Assembly: GCF_943193085.1 (NCBI RefSeq)
Contig: NZ_CALPCU010000001.1
Span: 171,857-235,856 of the forward strand
DNA: 64,000 nucleotides
Source of the DNA: Vermiculatibacterium agrestimuris
GTDB taxonomy: Bacteria > Bacillota > Clostridia > Oscillospirales > Oscillospiraceae
Direction: 5' to 3'
The translations under genes were made by a program, and so were the position numbers. The notes beneath the pieces are model-generated. The model searched no databases. It saw only the letters and a list, made by a program, of their open reading frames with translations, and was not told the origin of the DNA. Positions 1 through 7,886 of the stretch are shown piece by piece; within the stretch, counting starts at the first letter, position 1; the number at the start of each line of letters is the position of its first letter.

Positions 1-76
1 TCAAAGGGCGGCCCTGCTGGGGGAGGCAACCGCAGTTGCCGGGGGCAAAGCCCCCACACCCCCTCGGAGAGCCCAC

Positions 77-140
77 GACACTTTGCAGACCGAAGGGATG
101 AAAGTGTCATAGTGGGTTATTACACTTCCTGCAGGAAGTG
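77..140 (+). other. oriT: Candidate MobV-type origin of transfer (oriT)
   Basis: Directly upstream of the relaxase gene. GACACTTT (77-84) pairs perfectly with AAAGTGTC (101-108), and AAGTGT (102-107) can instead pair with ACACTT (122-127). Between these lies TAGTGGGTTA (110-119), resembling the pMV158-family nick core TAGTGTG/TTA, so the nick would fall after position 116. An 18-bp perfect palindrome, CACTTCCTGCAGGAAGTG (123-140), follows. Competing inverted repeats around a nick next to a mobV gene are typical of this family. The nick position is inferred by similarity. Bases 1-76 hold other GC-rich hairpins (for example GCAAC/GTTGC and GGGGGC/GCCCCC) but no gene I can support. Confidence 0.75.
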
Positions 141-202
141 CCTCCCCCGAACCCCCGTCCTCTTTCAACAACCCAACATCTGAAACAGGAGGATTTTTGC
201 CT

Positions 203-1546
203 ATGGCGAGAGGCGACGGTATTGACCGTACCAACGCAAGAAATATGAGGCTGACCGAAACCAAGATCGGTAACACCCAGCAGCACAACGAGCGTGAGAA
301 GGATTCCTATGTCAATCAGGACATTGTACTGGAGCGGACGCCGCTCAATGTCCATTTCAAAACCCCGTCTGCCGGGTATCGGGAGATGTTTGCTCAAATG
401 GAGGCCGACGGCGTGATCTCCACCCGTGGCATCAAGGAGGATGCCTTTCGATACGGTGAGTTGGTCTTTGATGTAAACTCCGCTTACTTCTACAATCACG
501 GCGGGTATGACTTCGCAAAACAATTTTACACCGAAGCCTATAAAGCCGCAATCAAAATCGTGGGCGGAGAGCAGTATATTTTGTCGGCGGTCATGCACGC
601 TGACGAGCGCAACCGGGCCATGTCCGAGGCGCTGGGGGAGGACGTGTACCACTACCACCTCCATGTGGTTTATATCCCGGTAGTGGAGAAGGAGATACGC
701 TGGACAAAGCGGTGCAAGGACAAGTCCCTGGTGGGCAAGGTCAAGGAAACGATCATGCAGGTGAGCATGAGCAAGAAGTGGGCGTCCAAGCCCATTCTGG
801 ACGAAACTACCGGGGAGCCGTTACGCACAGCTAAGGGCAAACCCGTTCTACGAAAGTCGTACAGTGTCCTGCAAGATGATTTCTTTGAGCATATGCGCTC
901 CGCTGGCTATGACGATGTAGAGCGTGGGGAACGTGGTAGTTCCGAAGAACATTTGACTGTTACGCAGTTCAAGACGGAGCGTGAGCAGGAACGGCTTGCA
1001 CAGCTTCAAGAGGTGTCGGCGCTGGCCCAGGTTGAGGCCGACAAAAAGAATAAGGAGGCAGCATCAGCTGAGAAGAAAGCGGCCCAGGCCAGGGCTAAGC
1101 TGGACGATGTAGCGCCCTTGCTCAAGGGCATGGAGAAACTGGCGGCGGACTTCTCCGACGACCCGGAGCGGACGCTGCCGGAGGCGGGGCCGCTGGAATC
1201 GGCCAAGTCCTACCGGGAGAAAAAGGCCAAGCCCCTTTGGGAGAAGATCGTCAAGGTGCTGCGCTCCGTCTACCGGGCCTACTTCGACCTCAAGAGCAAG
1301 TTTGAGCGGTTGCAGAGCGCCTATGATCGTGAGGTCAGTAAGAACGGCTCCCTGTCAGCCAGGATTTATGAGGTTTGTGCCGAGAGGGACGGCTTGAAAG
1401 GGCAAGTCAGGGACTATGAGCGGGTCAGACGGGCCATTGGCCCGGAACAGGCGGACAGGATACTGGAGGCAGCTTACCAGCAGGAACAGGTCGAAAAGGA
1501 GCAGAAATGGGGTGCAAGGTCAAAAATAAGGGTAGGCGCACGATAA
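203..1546 (+). CDS. mobV: MobV family relaxase (plasmid mobilization/recombination protein, Mob/Pre)
   Basis: 447 aa. Relaxases of this family nick oriT and lead the transferred strand, so a small element can be mobilized by a co-resident conjugative system. The N-terminus has the family motif with Arg-Asn (ARNMRLTETKIGNTQQHNE), an Ala-Asp-Glu stretch after a His (HADERN, near residue 137) and the histidine metal-site motif YHYHLH near residue 155. Residues about 260-300 and 380-440 are charged and probably coiled-coil, as in other MobV proteins. The ATG at 203 is chosen because AGGAGG ends about 10 bases upstream. An in-frame TTG at 197 is too close to it. The gene is intact, and a matching oriT lies immediately upstream. 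Confidence 0.93.
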   Translation: MARGDGIDRTNARNMRLTETKIGNTQQHNEREKDSYVNQDIVLERTPLNVHFKTPSAGYREMFAQMEADGVISTRGIKEDAFRYGELVFDVNSAYFYNHGGYDFAKQFYTEAYKAAIKIVGGEQYILSAVMHADERNRAMSEALGEDVYHYHLHVVYIPVVEKEIRWTKRCKDKSLVGKVKETIMQVSMSKKWASKPILDETTGEPLRTAKGKPVLRKSYSVLQDDFFEHMRSAGYDDVERGERGSSEEHLTVTQFKTEREQERLAQLQEVSALAQVEADKKNKEAASAEKKAAQARAKLDDVAPLLKGMEKLAADFSDDPERTLPEAGPLESAKSYREKKAKPLWEKIVKVLRSVYRAYFDLKSKFERLQSAYDREVSKNGSLSARIYEVCAERDGLKGQVRDYERVRRAIGPEQADRILEAAYQQEQVEKEQKWGARSKIRVGAR

Positions 1547-1569
1547 TCACAAAAAATGGAGGTAATTTC

Positions 1570-1684
1570 ATGGAAAAGTACATCTTTGACGAGGGCAACG
1601 GTCTGTGGTATGAGTTGCAGAGGGACTAACAATATTCGGGCGTGTGCGGCGGAAATCGTGGACACAGAAATTATTTGCGCATGA
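1570..1684 (+). pseudogene. tnpV remnant: N- and C-termini joined by internal deletion and frameshift
   Basis: The reading frame from ATG 1570 gives MEKYIFDEGNGLWYELQRD and stops at 1627. In another frame, 1622-1684 reads TNNIRACAAEIVDTEIICA and stops. From memory, transposon-encoded TnpV proteins begin with a ...GLWYELQGDY motif and end with ...MNNIRACAREIVNAEIIYA, so both ends of one small protein are present with the middle missing and the frame broken. The usual protein is about 110-130 aa. It lies 23 bp after the relaxase gene with GGAGG upstream. TnpV genes typically sit beside relaxase or recombinase genes in clostridial mobile elements. Confidence 0.75.
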
Positions 1685-1752
1685 GGCCCCAAATCGGAGG
1701 GTGTCCCGGTGAATGCCCTCCTGATTTATTTGGGACAGCGGGTAAAAACTTC

Positions 1753-1781
1753 TTGCATTTTAGAGTGTGCTATGCTATACT
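1753..1781 (+). promoter_or_regulatory. Promoter of the tet leader transcript
   Basis: TTGCAT (1753-1758), 17-bp spacer, TATACT (1776-1781). It stands about 270 bp upstream of the tetracycline resistance gene, as in tet(M)/tet(W) leaders. Confidence 0.75.
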
Positions 1782-1809
1782 GCTGTCATCCTGATTTGAG
1801 GAGTCTATT

Positions 1810-2021
1810 CAACATGCGGCAAGGTATTCTTAAATAAAATTTGATAATGGGCACAAAAATAATTGCCCCTTGCAGGGGCTTGGTTTTTGTACCCAATTTA
1901 AGAATGCTTTTGCCTTTTTATCAAATATCGTGACGGATAACGGCTCATGTTAGCTGAATGCGTTTCTATGTATCCGAAGTCATGATCCCCAGCGGTAAAA
2001 GTATTTGCCGCTGGGGATTTT
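1810..2021 (+). promoter_or_regulatory. tet(M)-type attenuator leader
   Basis: The leader contains a short inverted repeat, ATTCTTAAAT near 1828 with ATTTAAGAAT near 1896, a GCCCC/GGGGC hairpin at about 1865-1879 followed by T-rich sequence, and a strong terminator hairpin ATCCCCAGCGG/CCGCTGGGGAT at about 1985-2018 followed by TTTTT. This matches the known design in which drug-stalled ribosomes on a leader peptide allow read-through into the resistance gene. The mechanism is inferred from the family. Confidence 0.7.
1904..1933 (+). CDS. Possible tet leader peptide, 9 aa
   Basis: ATG at 1904 encodes MLLPFYQIS then TGA. It lies inside the attenuator leader, overlapping the arm that pairs with upstream sequence. 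Related tet leaders carry a short peptide here; one extra T in the run at 1908-1911 could change which frame was ancestral. No strong ribosome binding site is visible. Confidence 0.35.
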   Translation: MLLPFYQIS

Positions 2022-2054
2022 TGCGCCCTTTTGGGCCTTGTATGGAGGATAGAC

Positions 2055-3974
2055 ATGAACATTATCAATATCGGGATTCTTGCCCATGTAGATGCGGGCA
2101 AGACGACACTGACAGAAAGCCTGCTGTATGCCAGCGGAACCATTTCAGAGCCGGGGAGCGTCGAAAAAGGGACAACGAGAACGGACACTATGTTTTTGGA
2201 GCGGCAGCGTGGAATTACCATTCAAACGGCAGTCACTTCTTTCCAGTGGCACAGTTGTAAAGTCAATATTGTGGATACTCCCGGCCACATGGATTTCTTG
2301 GCAGAGGTATACCGCTCTCTGGCTGTTTTGGACGGGGCCATCTTGGTGCTCTCCGCTAAAGATGGCGTGCAGGCCCAGACCCGTGTTCTGTTCCATGCCC
2401 TACGGAAATTGAACATCCCCACCATTATCTTTATCAACAAGATCGACCAGGTTGGCATTGATTTGGAGAGCGTATATCAGTCTGTTCGGGATAAGCTCTC
2501 CGCTGATATTATCATCAAGCAGACAGTGTCGCTGTCCTCGAAAATAACTCTGACAGAAAACACTAGTGCAGAGGTGTGGGATTCGGTCATCGAAAATAAC
2601 GATGAGTTATTGGCAAAGTATATCGCAGGAGAATCAATCAGTCAGAAAGAACTTGCGCAAGAAGAACAGCGGCGAGTTCAAGACGCCTCCCTGCTCCCGG
2701 TCTATCATGGTAGCGCCAAAAACGGCCTTGGCATTCAACAGTTGATGGATGCGGTGATAGGGCTGTTCCAATCGACCAAGGAACAGGGGAGCGCCGCCCT
2801 GTGCGGTAGAGTTTTTAAGGTGGAGTATACAGATTGCGGCCAGAGGCTTGTCTATCTGCGGCTATACAGCGGAACGCTGCGTCTGCGGGATACGGTGGCC
2901 CTAGCCGGGAGAGAAAAGCTGAAAATCACAGAGATGCGTATTCCATCCAAAGGGGAGATTGTTCGGACAGATACCGCCCATAAGGGCGAAATTGTCATCC
3001 TTCCCAGCGACAGCTTGAGATTAAACGATATATTGGGGGACAAAACCCAACTTCCTCGTGAAATGTGGAGTGATGTTCCCTTCCCTATGCTGCGGACGAC
3101 GATTACGCCAAAAACGGCAGAGCAAAGAGACCGGTTGCTGGACGCTCTTACGCAAATTGCGGATACTGACCCGCTTTTGCACTACGAGGTGGATTCCACC
3201 ACCCATGAGATCATTCTTTCTTTTTTGGGTCGGATGCAGTTGGAGGTTGTTTCCGCTTTGCTGACGGAAAAATACAAGATTGAAACAGCAGTGAAGGAAC
3301 CCACCGTCATTTATTTAGAGCGGCCGCTCAAAGTGGCCAGTCACACCATCCATATCGAGGTGCCGCCTAACCCGTTTTGGGCATCTATCGGACTGTCTGT
3401 TACACCGCTCCCGCTTGGCTCCGGTGTAAAATACGAGAGCCGGGTTTCCCTGGGATACCTGAACCAGAGTTTTCAAAACGCTGTCATGGATGGTATCCGT
3501 TACGGTTTGGGGCAAGGCTTGTGTGGCTGGAACGTAACGGACTGTAAGATTTGCTTTGAATACGGACTTTACTATAGCCCGGTCAGTACGCCGGCGGACT
3601 TCCGCTCATTGGCCCCGATTGTATTGGAACAGGCATTGAAGAAATCTGGGACGCAGTTGCTGGAACCTTATCTCTCCTTCACCCTCTATGCGCCCCAGGA
3701 ATACCTTTCCAGGGCTTATCATGATGCGCCGAAATACTGTGCCACCATCGAAACGGCCCAGATAAAAAAGGATGAAGTTGTCTTTACTGGCGAGATTCCC
3801 GCCCGTTGCATACAGGCATACCGTACTGATTTGGCCTTTTACACCAACGGGCGGAGTGTGTGCCTGACGGAACTGAAAGGGTATCAGGCCACTGTCGGCG
3901 AGCCAATCATCCAGCCCCGTCGTCCAAACAGCCGTTTGGATAAGGTGCGCCATATGTTCAGTAAGATTCCTTGA
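2055..3974 (+). CDS. tet(W): Tetracycline resistance ribosomal protection protein, Tet(W)-like
   Basis: 639 aa, the usual length for Tet(W). It is an EF-G-like GTPase that binds the ribosome and releases tetracycline. Visible G motifs are AHVDAGKT (P-loop, residues 10-17), DTPGH and NKID. The C-terminus QPRRPNSRLDKVRHMF is typical of the family. Compared from memory with Tet(W), Tet(O), Tet(M) and Tet(32), it follows Tet(W) throughout (for example GREKLKITEMRIPSKGEIV) but carries scattered substitutions, so it may be a divergent allele or a mosaic. ATG 2055 is preferred over an upstream TTG because GGAGG ends 6 bases before it. Expression should depend on the attenuator leader. It lies beside mobV in a mobile segment. 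Confidence 0.93.
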   Translation: MNIINIGILAHVDAGKTTLTESLLYASGTISEPGSVEKGTTRTDTMFLERQRGITIQTAVTSFQWHSCKVNIVDTPGHMDFLAEVYRSLAVLDGAILVLSAKDGVQAQTRVLFHALRKLNIPTIIFINKIDQVGIDLESVYQSVRDKLSADIIIKQTVSLSSKITLTENTSAEVWDSVIENNDELLAKYIAGESISQKELAQEEQRRVQDASLLPVYHGSAKNGLGIQQLMDAVIGLFQSTKEQGSAALCGRVFKVEYTDCGQRLVYLRLYSGTLRLRDTVALAGREKLKITEMRIPSKGEIVRTDTAHKGEIVILPSDSLRLNDILGDKTQLPREMWSDVPFPMLRTTITPKTAEQRDRLLDALTQIADTDPLLHYEVDSTTHEIILSFLGRMQLEVVSALLTEKYKIETAVKEPTVIYLERPLKVASHTIHIEVPPNPFWASIGLSVTPLPLGSGVKYESRVSLGYLNQSFQNAVMDGIRYGLGQGLCGWNVTDCKICFEYGLYYSPVSTPADFRSLAPIVLEQALKKSGTQLLEPYLSFTLYAPQEYLSRAYHDAPKYCATIETAQIKKDEVVFTGEIPARCIQAYRTDLAFYTNGRSVCLTELKGYQATVGEPIIQPRRPNSRLDKVRHMFSKIP

Positions 3975-4339
3975 TACGCCACAGCAAGGATGGTTATTGC
4001 ATTTCCCTGCCTTTCGTGGTAAAATGTAGTTGTAAACCACCAGAGAAAACAACAACCCTGCTACCCCCCGTTATCACCACCGATAACAATTTGATAACAG
4101 CCCATCGTATAGGGCTGGATAATATGGACACATCAAATAATCAAAAAAATGAGGTATCAAATTTATGAAGCAAAATCCGTTAAATATGATGCCCAACAAC
4201 GAGTGGGAGTGATTTCGGAGGACGGGGAAGCCTCGATATAGCAGGATTTTTCAAGACTTGCCCCCTTCTGTGGCAACGATTTGGCAACATTGGCTCTAAT
4301 GAAAATGACAACTCGGGCTTTGAAGGGGCGATCTTAAAA
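3975..4339. other. Non-coding stretch after tet(W) with small repeats
   Basis: No convincing gene. GTTATC (4070-4075) is followed by GATAAC at 4082-4087 and again at 4093-4098, an operator-like arrangement, then an AGCCC/GGGCT hairpin at 4099-4117. A 15-codon reading frame at 4165-4212 (MKQNPLNMMPNNEWE) may be the stub of a lost gene. The rest shows nothing recognisable. It probably belongs to the mobile segment. Confidence 0.4.
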
Positions 4340-4828
4340 ATGAGGAGAGAATTTCGTATTCATTTTGACGATCGACAATTTGAGGAACTTCGCCGTCGAA
4401 TTAGTTATACAAGACTGCCAAAATTGATGGAAAAAGAAGACTGGACGCTGGGAACAGACGATCAATATCTCTTTTCTCTGCTTTCTGACTTTGACCTTGT
4501 AGTGCCGTCACCCCCTGGTTTTGCATTTTCCACATTGCCGGCAAAAGGTTTCTTTAATAACGCAGAAGTTGCTGAATTGTGGCATAGGCTCATGACGGAA
4601 GTGTTGGGCTATCAAGAATATGTGGCATCCGGCGGCGACATGGGCCGGGGCGTGACCTGCTATCTCGCCGCGCGCTATCCGGACGAGGTCAGGGGCATCC
4701 ACCTCACTGATGTAGGATTTGCGGGAGATCTTGTGGATGCACCAGATGAAACGCTCACGCCAACAGAACGGGATTCGTGGTACAACTACTACTGCAATTT
4801 GAAAACCAATAGTTTTCAAATTGCATAA
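4340..4828 (+). pseudogene. Epoxide hydrolase-like relic (EHN domain plus part of alpha/beta fold)
   Basis: The frame is open for 162 codons but the protein is not complete. Residues 1-50 resemble the N-terminal epoxide-hydrolase domain (FRIHFDDRQFEELRRRIS). The sequence then jumps to LVVPSPPGFAFS and the GGDMGRGVTCYLAARYPDEVRGIHL region, normally the part around the nucleophile Asp. The intervening segment carrying the HGWPGS oxyanion motif is missing, and the protein stops about 20 residues after the ERDSW region instead of continuing for about 200 more. Both losses would remove activity. The last codons form one arm of a perfect inverted repeat. It lies between the resistance gene and glnA, so it marks an insertion or deletion boundary. 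Confidence 0.65.
4793..4825. repeat. Perfect 14-bp inverted repeat with 5-nt loop
   Basis: TGCAATTTGAAAAC (4793-4806) and GTTTTCAAATTGCA (4812-4825) flank CAATA. It truncates the epoxide-hydrolase relic. It has no T-run and so does not look like an ordinary terminator. It may be an element end or recombination site. Confidence 0.6.
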
Positions 4829-4896
4829 ATCAGTGGAGTGTCCAGACCATGTACCTTGCCAGATGATACAAAGATGGAACTTGCTACGAAAAAATC

Positions 4897-4925
4897 TTGA
4901 CAACATCTCCAAAAACTCGTATACT
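4897..4925 (+). promoter_or_regulatory. glnA promoter
   Basis: TTGACA (4897-4902), 17-bp spacer, TATACT (4920-4925): a near-consensus housekeeping promoter. Transcription would start near 4932, giving a leader of about 110 nt before glnA. Confidence 0.8.
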
Positions 4926-4944
4926 CGGTATATCAGTTGAGGAC

Positions 4945-4978
4945 GAAGGCGTTCCGACCCCATGGGCGGAGCGCCTTC
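4945..4978 (+). promoter_or_regulatory. Leader hairpin before glnA, possible ANTAR-controlled attenuator
   Basis: A continuous 12-bp stem pairs 4945-4956 with 4967-4978 around a 10-nt loop, followed by TTCTGT. It begins about 13 nt after the predicted transcription start. Placement between a strong promoter and glnA, with an ANTAR protein encoded next door, suggests transcription attenuation. The T-run is weak and I do not see the paired hexaloops typical of ANTAR targets. Confidence 0.45.
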
Positions 4979-5041
4979 TTCTGTATCACCCGGTATGAGA
5001 GTAGAATCCATTATCTTCAATATGGAAAGGGGAGCCTGACA

Positions 5042-6373
5042 ATGGCTTATACCAAGGAAGACATCATCCGTATGGTGAAAGAGGAGGACATCGAGTTCAT
5101 CCGCATGCAGTTCACCGACATTTTCGGTCAGCTTAAGAATGTTGCCATTACGGCCTCCCAGGTGGAGAAAGCTGTCAACAATGAGATCATGCTGGACGGC
5201 TCCTCTATTGAGGGCTTTGTGCGGATCAATGAGTCCGACCAGTATCTCTACCCCGACCTGGACTCCTTCACCATCTTTCCCTGGCGGCCTCAGCACGGCA
5301 AAGTGGCCCGGCTTATCTGCGATGTGTACAATCCTGACGGTACGCCCTTTGTGGGCGACCCCCGGGGCGTTCTGAAGAAGGTGCTGGAAAAGGCCAAAAA
5401 GATGGGCTATGATGTATTTAACGTGGGGCCCGAGGCGGAATTCTTCCTGTTCCAGACGGATGATGACGGCAAGCCCACTACCAAGACCAACGATGAGGCC
5501 GGCTACTTTGATCTGGGCCCCCTGGATCACGGCGAGGGCACCCGCCGGGAGATCTGCCTGGCACTGGAGCAGATGGGCTTTGAGATCGAGGCCAGCCACC
5601 ATGAGGTGGCTCAGGGGCAGCATGAGATCGATTTTAAATATGCCGACGCCCTCCATACCGCCGACAATATCATGACCTTCAAGCTCACAGTGAAGACTTT
5701 GGCCCAGAAGAACGGGCTCCACGCCACTTTTATGCCCAAGCCCATCTTCGGCATCAATGGCTCCGGCATGCACACCAATATGTCCCTGTTCAAGGACGGC
5801 AAGAATGTCTTCGCCGACCCCAACGGGGAGAAGGGCCTTTCCAAGGAGTGTTACGCCTTTATCGCCGGCCTGCTGGCCCATGTGAAGGGCATGTCCGCAA
5901 TCACGAACCCTCTGGTCAACTCCTATAAGCGGCTGGTGCCCGGCTATGAGGCTCCCTGCTATCTGGCCTGGTCTGCCTCCAACCGCTCCGCCCTTATTCG
6001 GATCCCCGCCAGCCGGGGCATGGGAACCCGTGTGGAGCTGCGCAGCCCCGATCCCTGCTGTAACCCCTATCTGGAGCTGGCTGTTCTGCTGGCCGCCGGT
6101 CTGGACGGCATCGAGAAGGGGATGACCCCGCCGCCCGAGATCACCGAGAACATCTTCCAGATGGACAACGAGACCCGGAAGCGCCATGGCATTGAGAGCC
6201 TGCCCGGCTCTTTGGAGGAGGCTATTGAGGCCATGCAGAACGACGCGCTGGTGATGGCTGTCTTGGGCGATCATGTGGCGGAGAACTACATTGAGGGCAA
6301 GATGAAGGAGTGGGACGAGTACCGTACCCGTGTCTCCTCTTGGGAGAGAGAGAAGTACATCGTTATCTATTGA
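5042..6373 (+). CDS. glnA: Glutamine synthetase, type I
   Basis: 443 aa, normal for the short GSI-alpha enzymes of Firmicutes. It makes glutamine from glutamate, ammonia and ATP in the cytoplasm. The beta-grasp N-terminus is followed by DGSSIEGF, the metal/glutamate motif GPEAEFFLF, the NGSGMHTNMS segment, the ATP-binding KP-I-GINGSG region and RIPASRGMGTRVELRSPDP. No adenylylation-site Tyr motif of the beta type is evident. ATG 5042 is chosen because AAAGGGGAG lies 8 bases upstream; an upstream in-frame extension overlaps the leader hairpin. It starts the nitrogen block and is followed at 45 bp by an ANTAR regulator, suggesting RNA-level control by nitrogen supply. Confidence 0.97.
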   Translation: MAYTKEDIIRMVKEEDIEFIRMQFTDIFGQLKNVAITASQVEKAVNNEIMLDGSSIEGFVRINESDQYLYPDLDSFTIFPWRPQHGKVARLICDVYNPDGTPFVGDPRGVLKKVLEKAKKMGYDVFNVGPEAEFFLFQTDDDGKPTTKTNDEAGYFDLGPLDHGEGTRREICLALEQMGFEIEASHHEVAQGQHEIDFKYADALHTADNIMTFKLTVKTLAQKNGLHATFMPKPIFGINGSGMHTNMSLFKDGKNVFADPNGEKGLSKECYAFIAGLLAHVKGMSAITNPLVNSYKRLVPGYEAPCYLAWSASNRSALIRIPASRGMGTRVELRSPDPCCNPYLELAVLLAAGLDGIEKGMTPPPEITENIFQMDNETRKRHGIESLPGSLEEAIEAMQNDALVMAVLGDHVAENYIEGKMKEWDEYRTRVSSWEREKYIVIY

Positions 6374-6418
6374 GCCGCTCTGCCAGGTAAGCTCCTCATA
6401 GGGAAGGAGTGAATGGGA

Positions 6419-6961
6419 ATGGAAAAGGTGATCCTGGCTTTCGAGGGGGAAAAAACTGCTGAGCGAGTTCGGGATATCCTGGAAGGCGCCGGTCTGGCAA
6501 CCTGTTTGGTCTGTCACTCTGCCGCCGAAGTGAAGCGACTGATCCATAAACAGCATATCGGCATCGTTATCTGCGGCTATAAGCTGCGGGATGAGACCGC
6601 CGAAAACATGGCGGAGGATCTGCCCTTGACATGCTCTGTGCTGGTTCTGGCAGTCCAGAGTTATCTGGATCTCATGTGCGGCGACAACGTATTCAAGTTG
6701 GCAGCCCCGGTGGCCCGGAACGACCTGTTGTCCTCGGTGCGGATGCTTCTTCAGGTTTCCCATAAGATGGAACGCTTTGTGCGGCCCCAGCGCAGCGGCG
6801 AGGAGACGGCGCTGATCCAAGCGGCGAAAGCTGTGCTTATGGATCGTCACAGCATGACGGAGGAACAGGCCCACCGGTTCCTTCAGAAAAAGAGCATGGA
6901 TTCCGGCGCCCGACTGACACAGACCGCCCAAATGGTTTTGGATGGCCTGTGGAACGATTGA
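6419..6961 (+). CDS. ANTAR-domain response regulator, NasT/AmiR-like
   Basis: 180 aa. Residues 1-118 look like a receiver fold (EKVILAFEGEKTAERVRDIL..., IVICGYKL) and residues 120-178 are the helical ANTAR RNA-binding domain (AKAVLMDRHSMTEEQAHRFLQKKSM). ANTAR proteins bind tandem RNA stem-loops and prevent transcription termination. In clostridia such genes follow glnA and control nitrogen genes. The canonical phosphoacceptor surroundings are poorly conserved, so phosphorylation is uncertain. ATG 6419 fits AAGGAG at 9 bases; the ATG at 6413 is only 3-4 bases from it. It is cotranscribed with glnA and followed by a strong hairpin. Confidence 0.85.
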   Translation: MEKVILAFEGEKTAERVRDILEGAGLATCLVCHSAAEVKRLIHKQHIGIVICGYKLRDETAENMAEDLPLTCSVLVLAVQSYLDLMCGDNVFKLAAPVARNDLLSSVRMLLQVSHKMERFVRPQRSGEETALIQAAKAVLMDRHSMTEEQAHRFLQKKSMDSGARLTQTAQMVLDGLWND

Positions 6962-7000
6962 CATAGAAGGACAAAGGCGGTCTTTCAGCGTGAACGCCTC

Positions 7001-7034
7001 ACGGCGGCAGTCAAGACGGCTTGACTGCCGCCGT
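7001..7034 (+). terminator. Terminator-like hairpin between ANTAR gene and dapF
   Basis: A perfect 15-bp stem (7001-7015 with 7020-7034) and a 4-nt loop, followed by TTATC. The T-run is short. A second weaker hairpin, AGGCG/CGCCT, lies just upstream at 6976-6998. Confidence 0.65.
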
Positions 7035-7069
7035 TTATCAATAGAACAAAACTCAAAGGGGAGTTTTCT

Positions 7070-7885
7070 ATGCATTTTATCAAGATGCAGGGCTTGGGCA
7101 ACGACTATGTCTATCTGGACTGTACCAAGGCGGCCCCGGCAGACCTGCCGGCTCTGGCCAGGGCGGTGTCCGACCGGCACTTCGGCATCGGCAGCGACGG
7201 TCTCATCTGCGTTTTTCCATCGGAGAGAGCAGATTTCCAGATGAAGATGTTTAACGCCGACGGTTCCCAGGGAGAGATGTGCGGCAATGGCATCCGCTGT
7301 GTGGGCAAGCTGGTCTACGACAGGGGACTGACTGATAAGACCACCCTCACCATCGAGACTCTGGCGGGGATCAAGACGCTGGAGCTCCACACACAGGACA
7401 GACGGGTAACGGCGGTCACCGTGGATATGGGGATTCCGATCCCGGAGGAACCCCGTACCATAACCTGCCAGGGAATGGAGTATCGGGGCCGCCCTGTCTC
7501 TATGGGGAATCCTCATATTGTATTTCCTGTCGCGTCTGTAAAGGATTTTGACCTGCAGATCCATGCGCCTCTTTCGGTTCCCAATCCTGCCTTTCCCAAT
7601 GGGGTCAATGTGGAGATCGTGGAGGTGCTGACGCCCGGCCATGTCCGCATGCGGGTATGGGAGCGGGGAAGTGGGGAAACCCTGGCCTGTGGAACCGGGG
7701 CCTGCGCCGTGGTCTGTGCCTGTGCCAGCCAGGGCCTAACCGGCAGGGAGGTCACCGTGACCCTGTTGGGCGGCGATCTTCACATCCGTTGGGATGAGAC
7801 CGACGGACACATCTATATGACCGGCCCGGCTGTCACTGTCTTTGAGGGCGAGTGGCCGGAGGGCAAATTCCAAGGAGGGAATTGA
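7070..7885 (+). CDS. dapF: Diaminopimelate epimerase
   Basis: 271 aa. It interconverts LL- and meso-diaminopimelate, the last step before peptidoglycan precursor and lysine synthesis. The two catalytic cysteines are visible in MCGNGIRC (about residue 73) and LACGTGACA (about residue 206), with the two pseudo-symmetric halves around them. The start GLGNDYVYLD is standard. AAAGGGGAG precedes the ATG. It ends 1 base before the ATG of dapL, so the two are translationally linked. Confidence 0.97.
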   Translation: MHFIKMQGLGNDYVYLDCTKAAPADLPALARAVSDRHFGIGSDGLICVFPSERADFQMKMFNADGSQGEMCGNGIRCVGKLVYDRGLTDKTTLTIETLAGIKTLELHTQDRRVTAVTVDMGIPIPEEPRTITCQGMEYRGRPVSMGNPHIVFPVASVKDFDLQIHAPLSVPNPAFPNGVNVEIVEVLTPGHVRMRVWERGSGETLACGTGACAVVCACASQGLTGREVTVTLLGGDLHIRWDETDGHIYMTGPAVTVFEGEWPEGKFQGGN

Positions 7886-7886
7886 C

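Noticed and set aside
6976..7034. Classical two-hexaloop ANTAR target
   Set aside because: Loops are 3-4 bases, not the hexaloop with A1 and G4; kept only as a possible regulated terminator pair.
4508..7642. A 1,044-codon open frame on the minus strand across glnA, the ANTAR gene and dapF
   Set aside because: It runs opposite well-supported genes, has no recognisable domain, and His/Gln/Gly-rich composition typical of the antisense of GC-rich codons.
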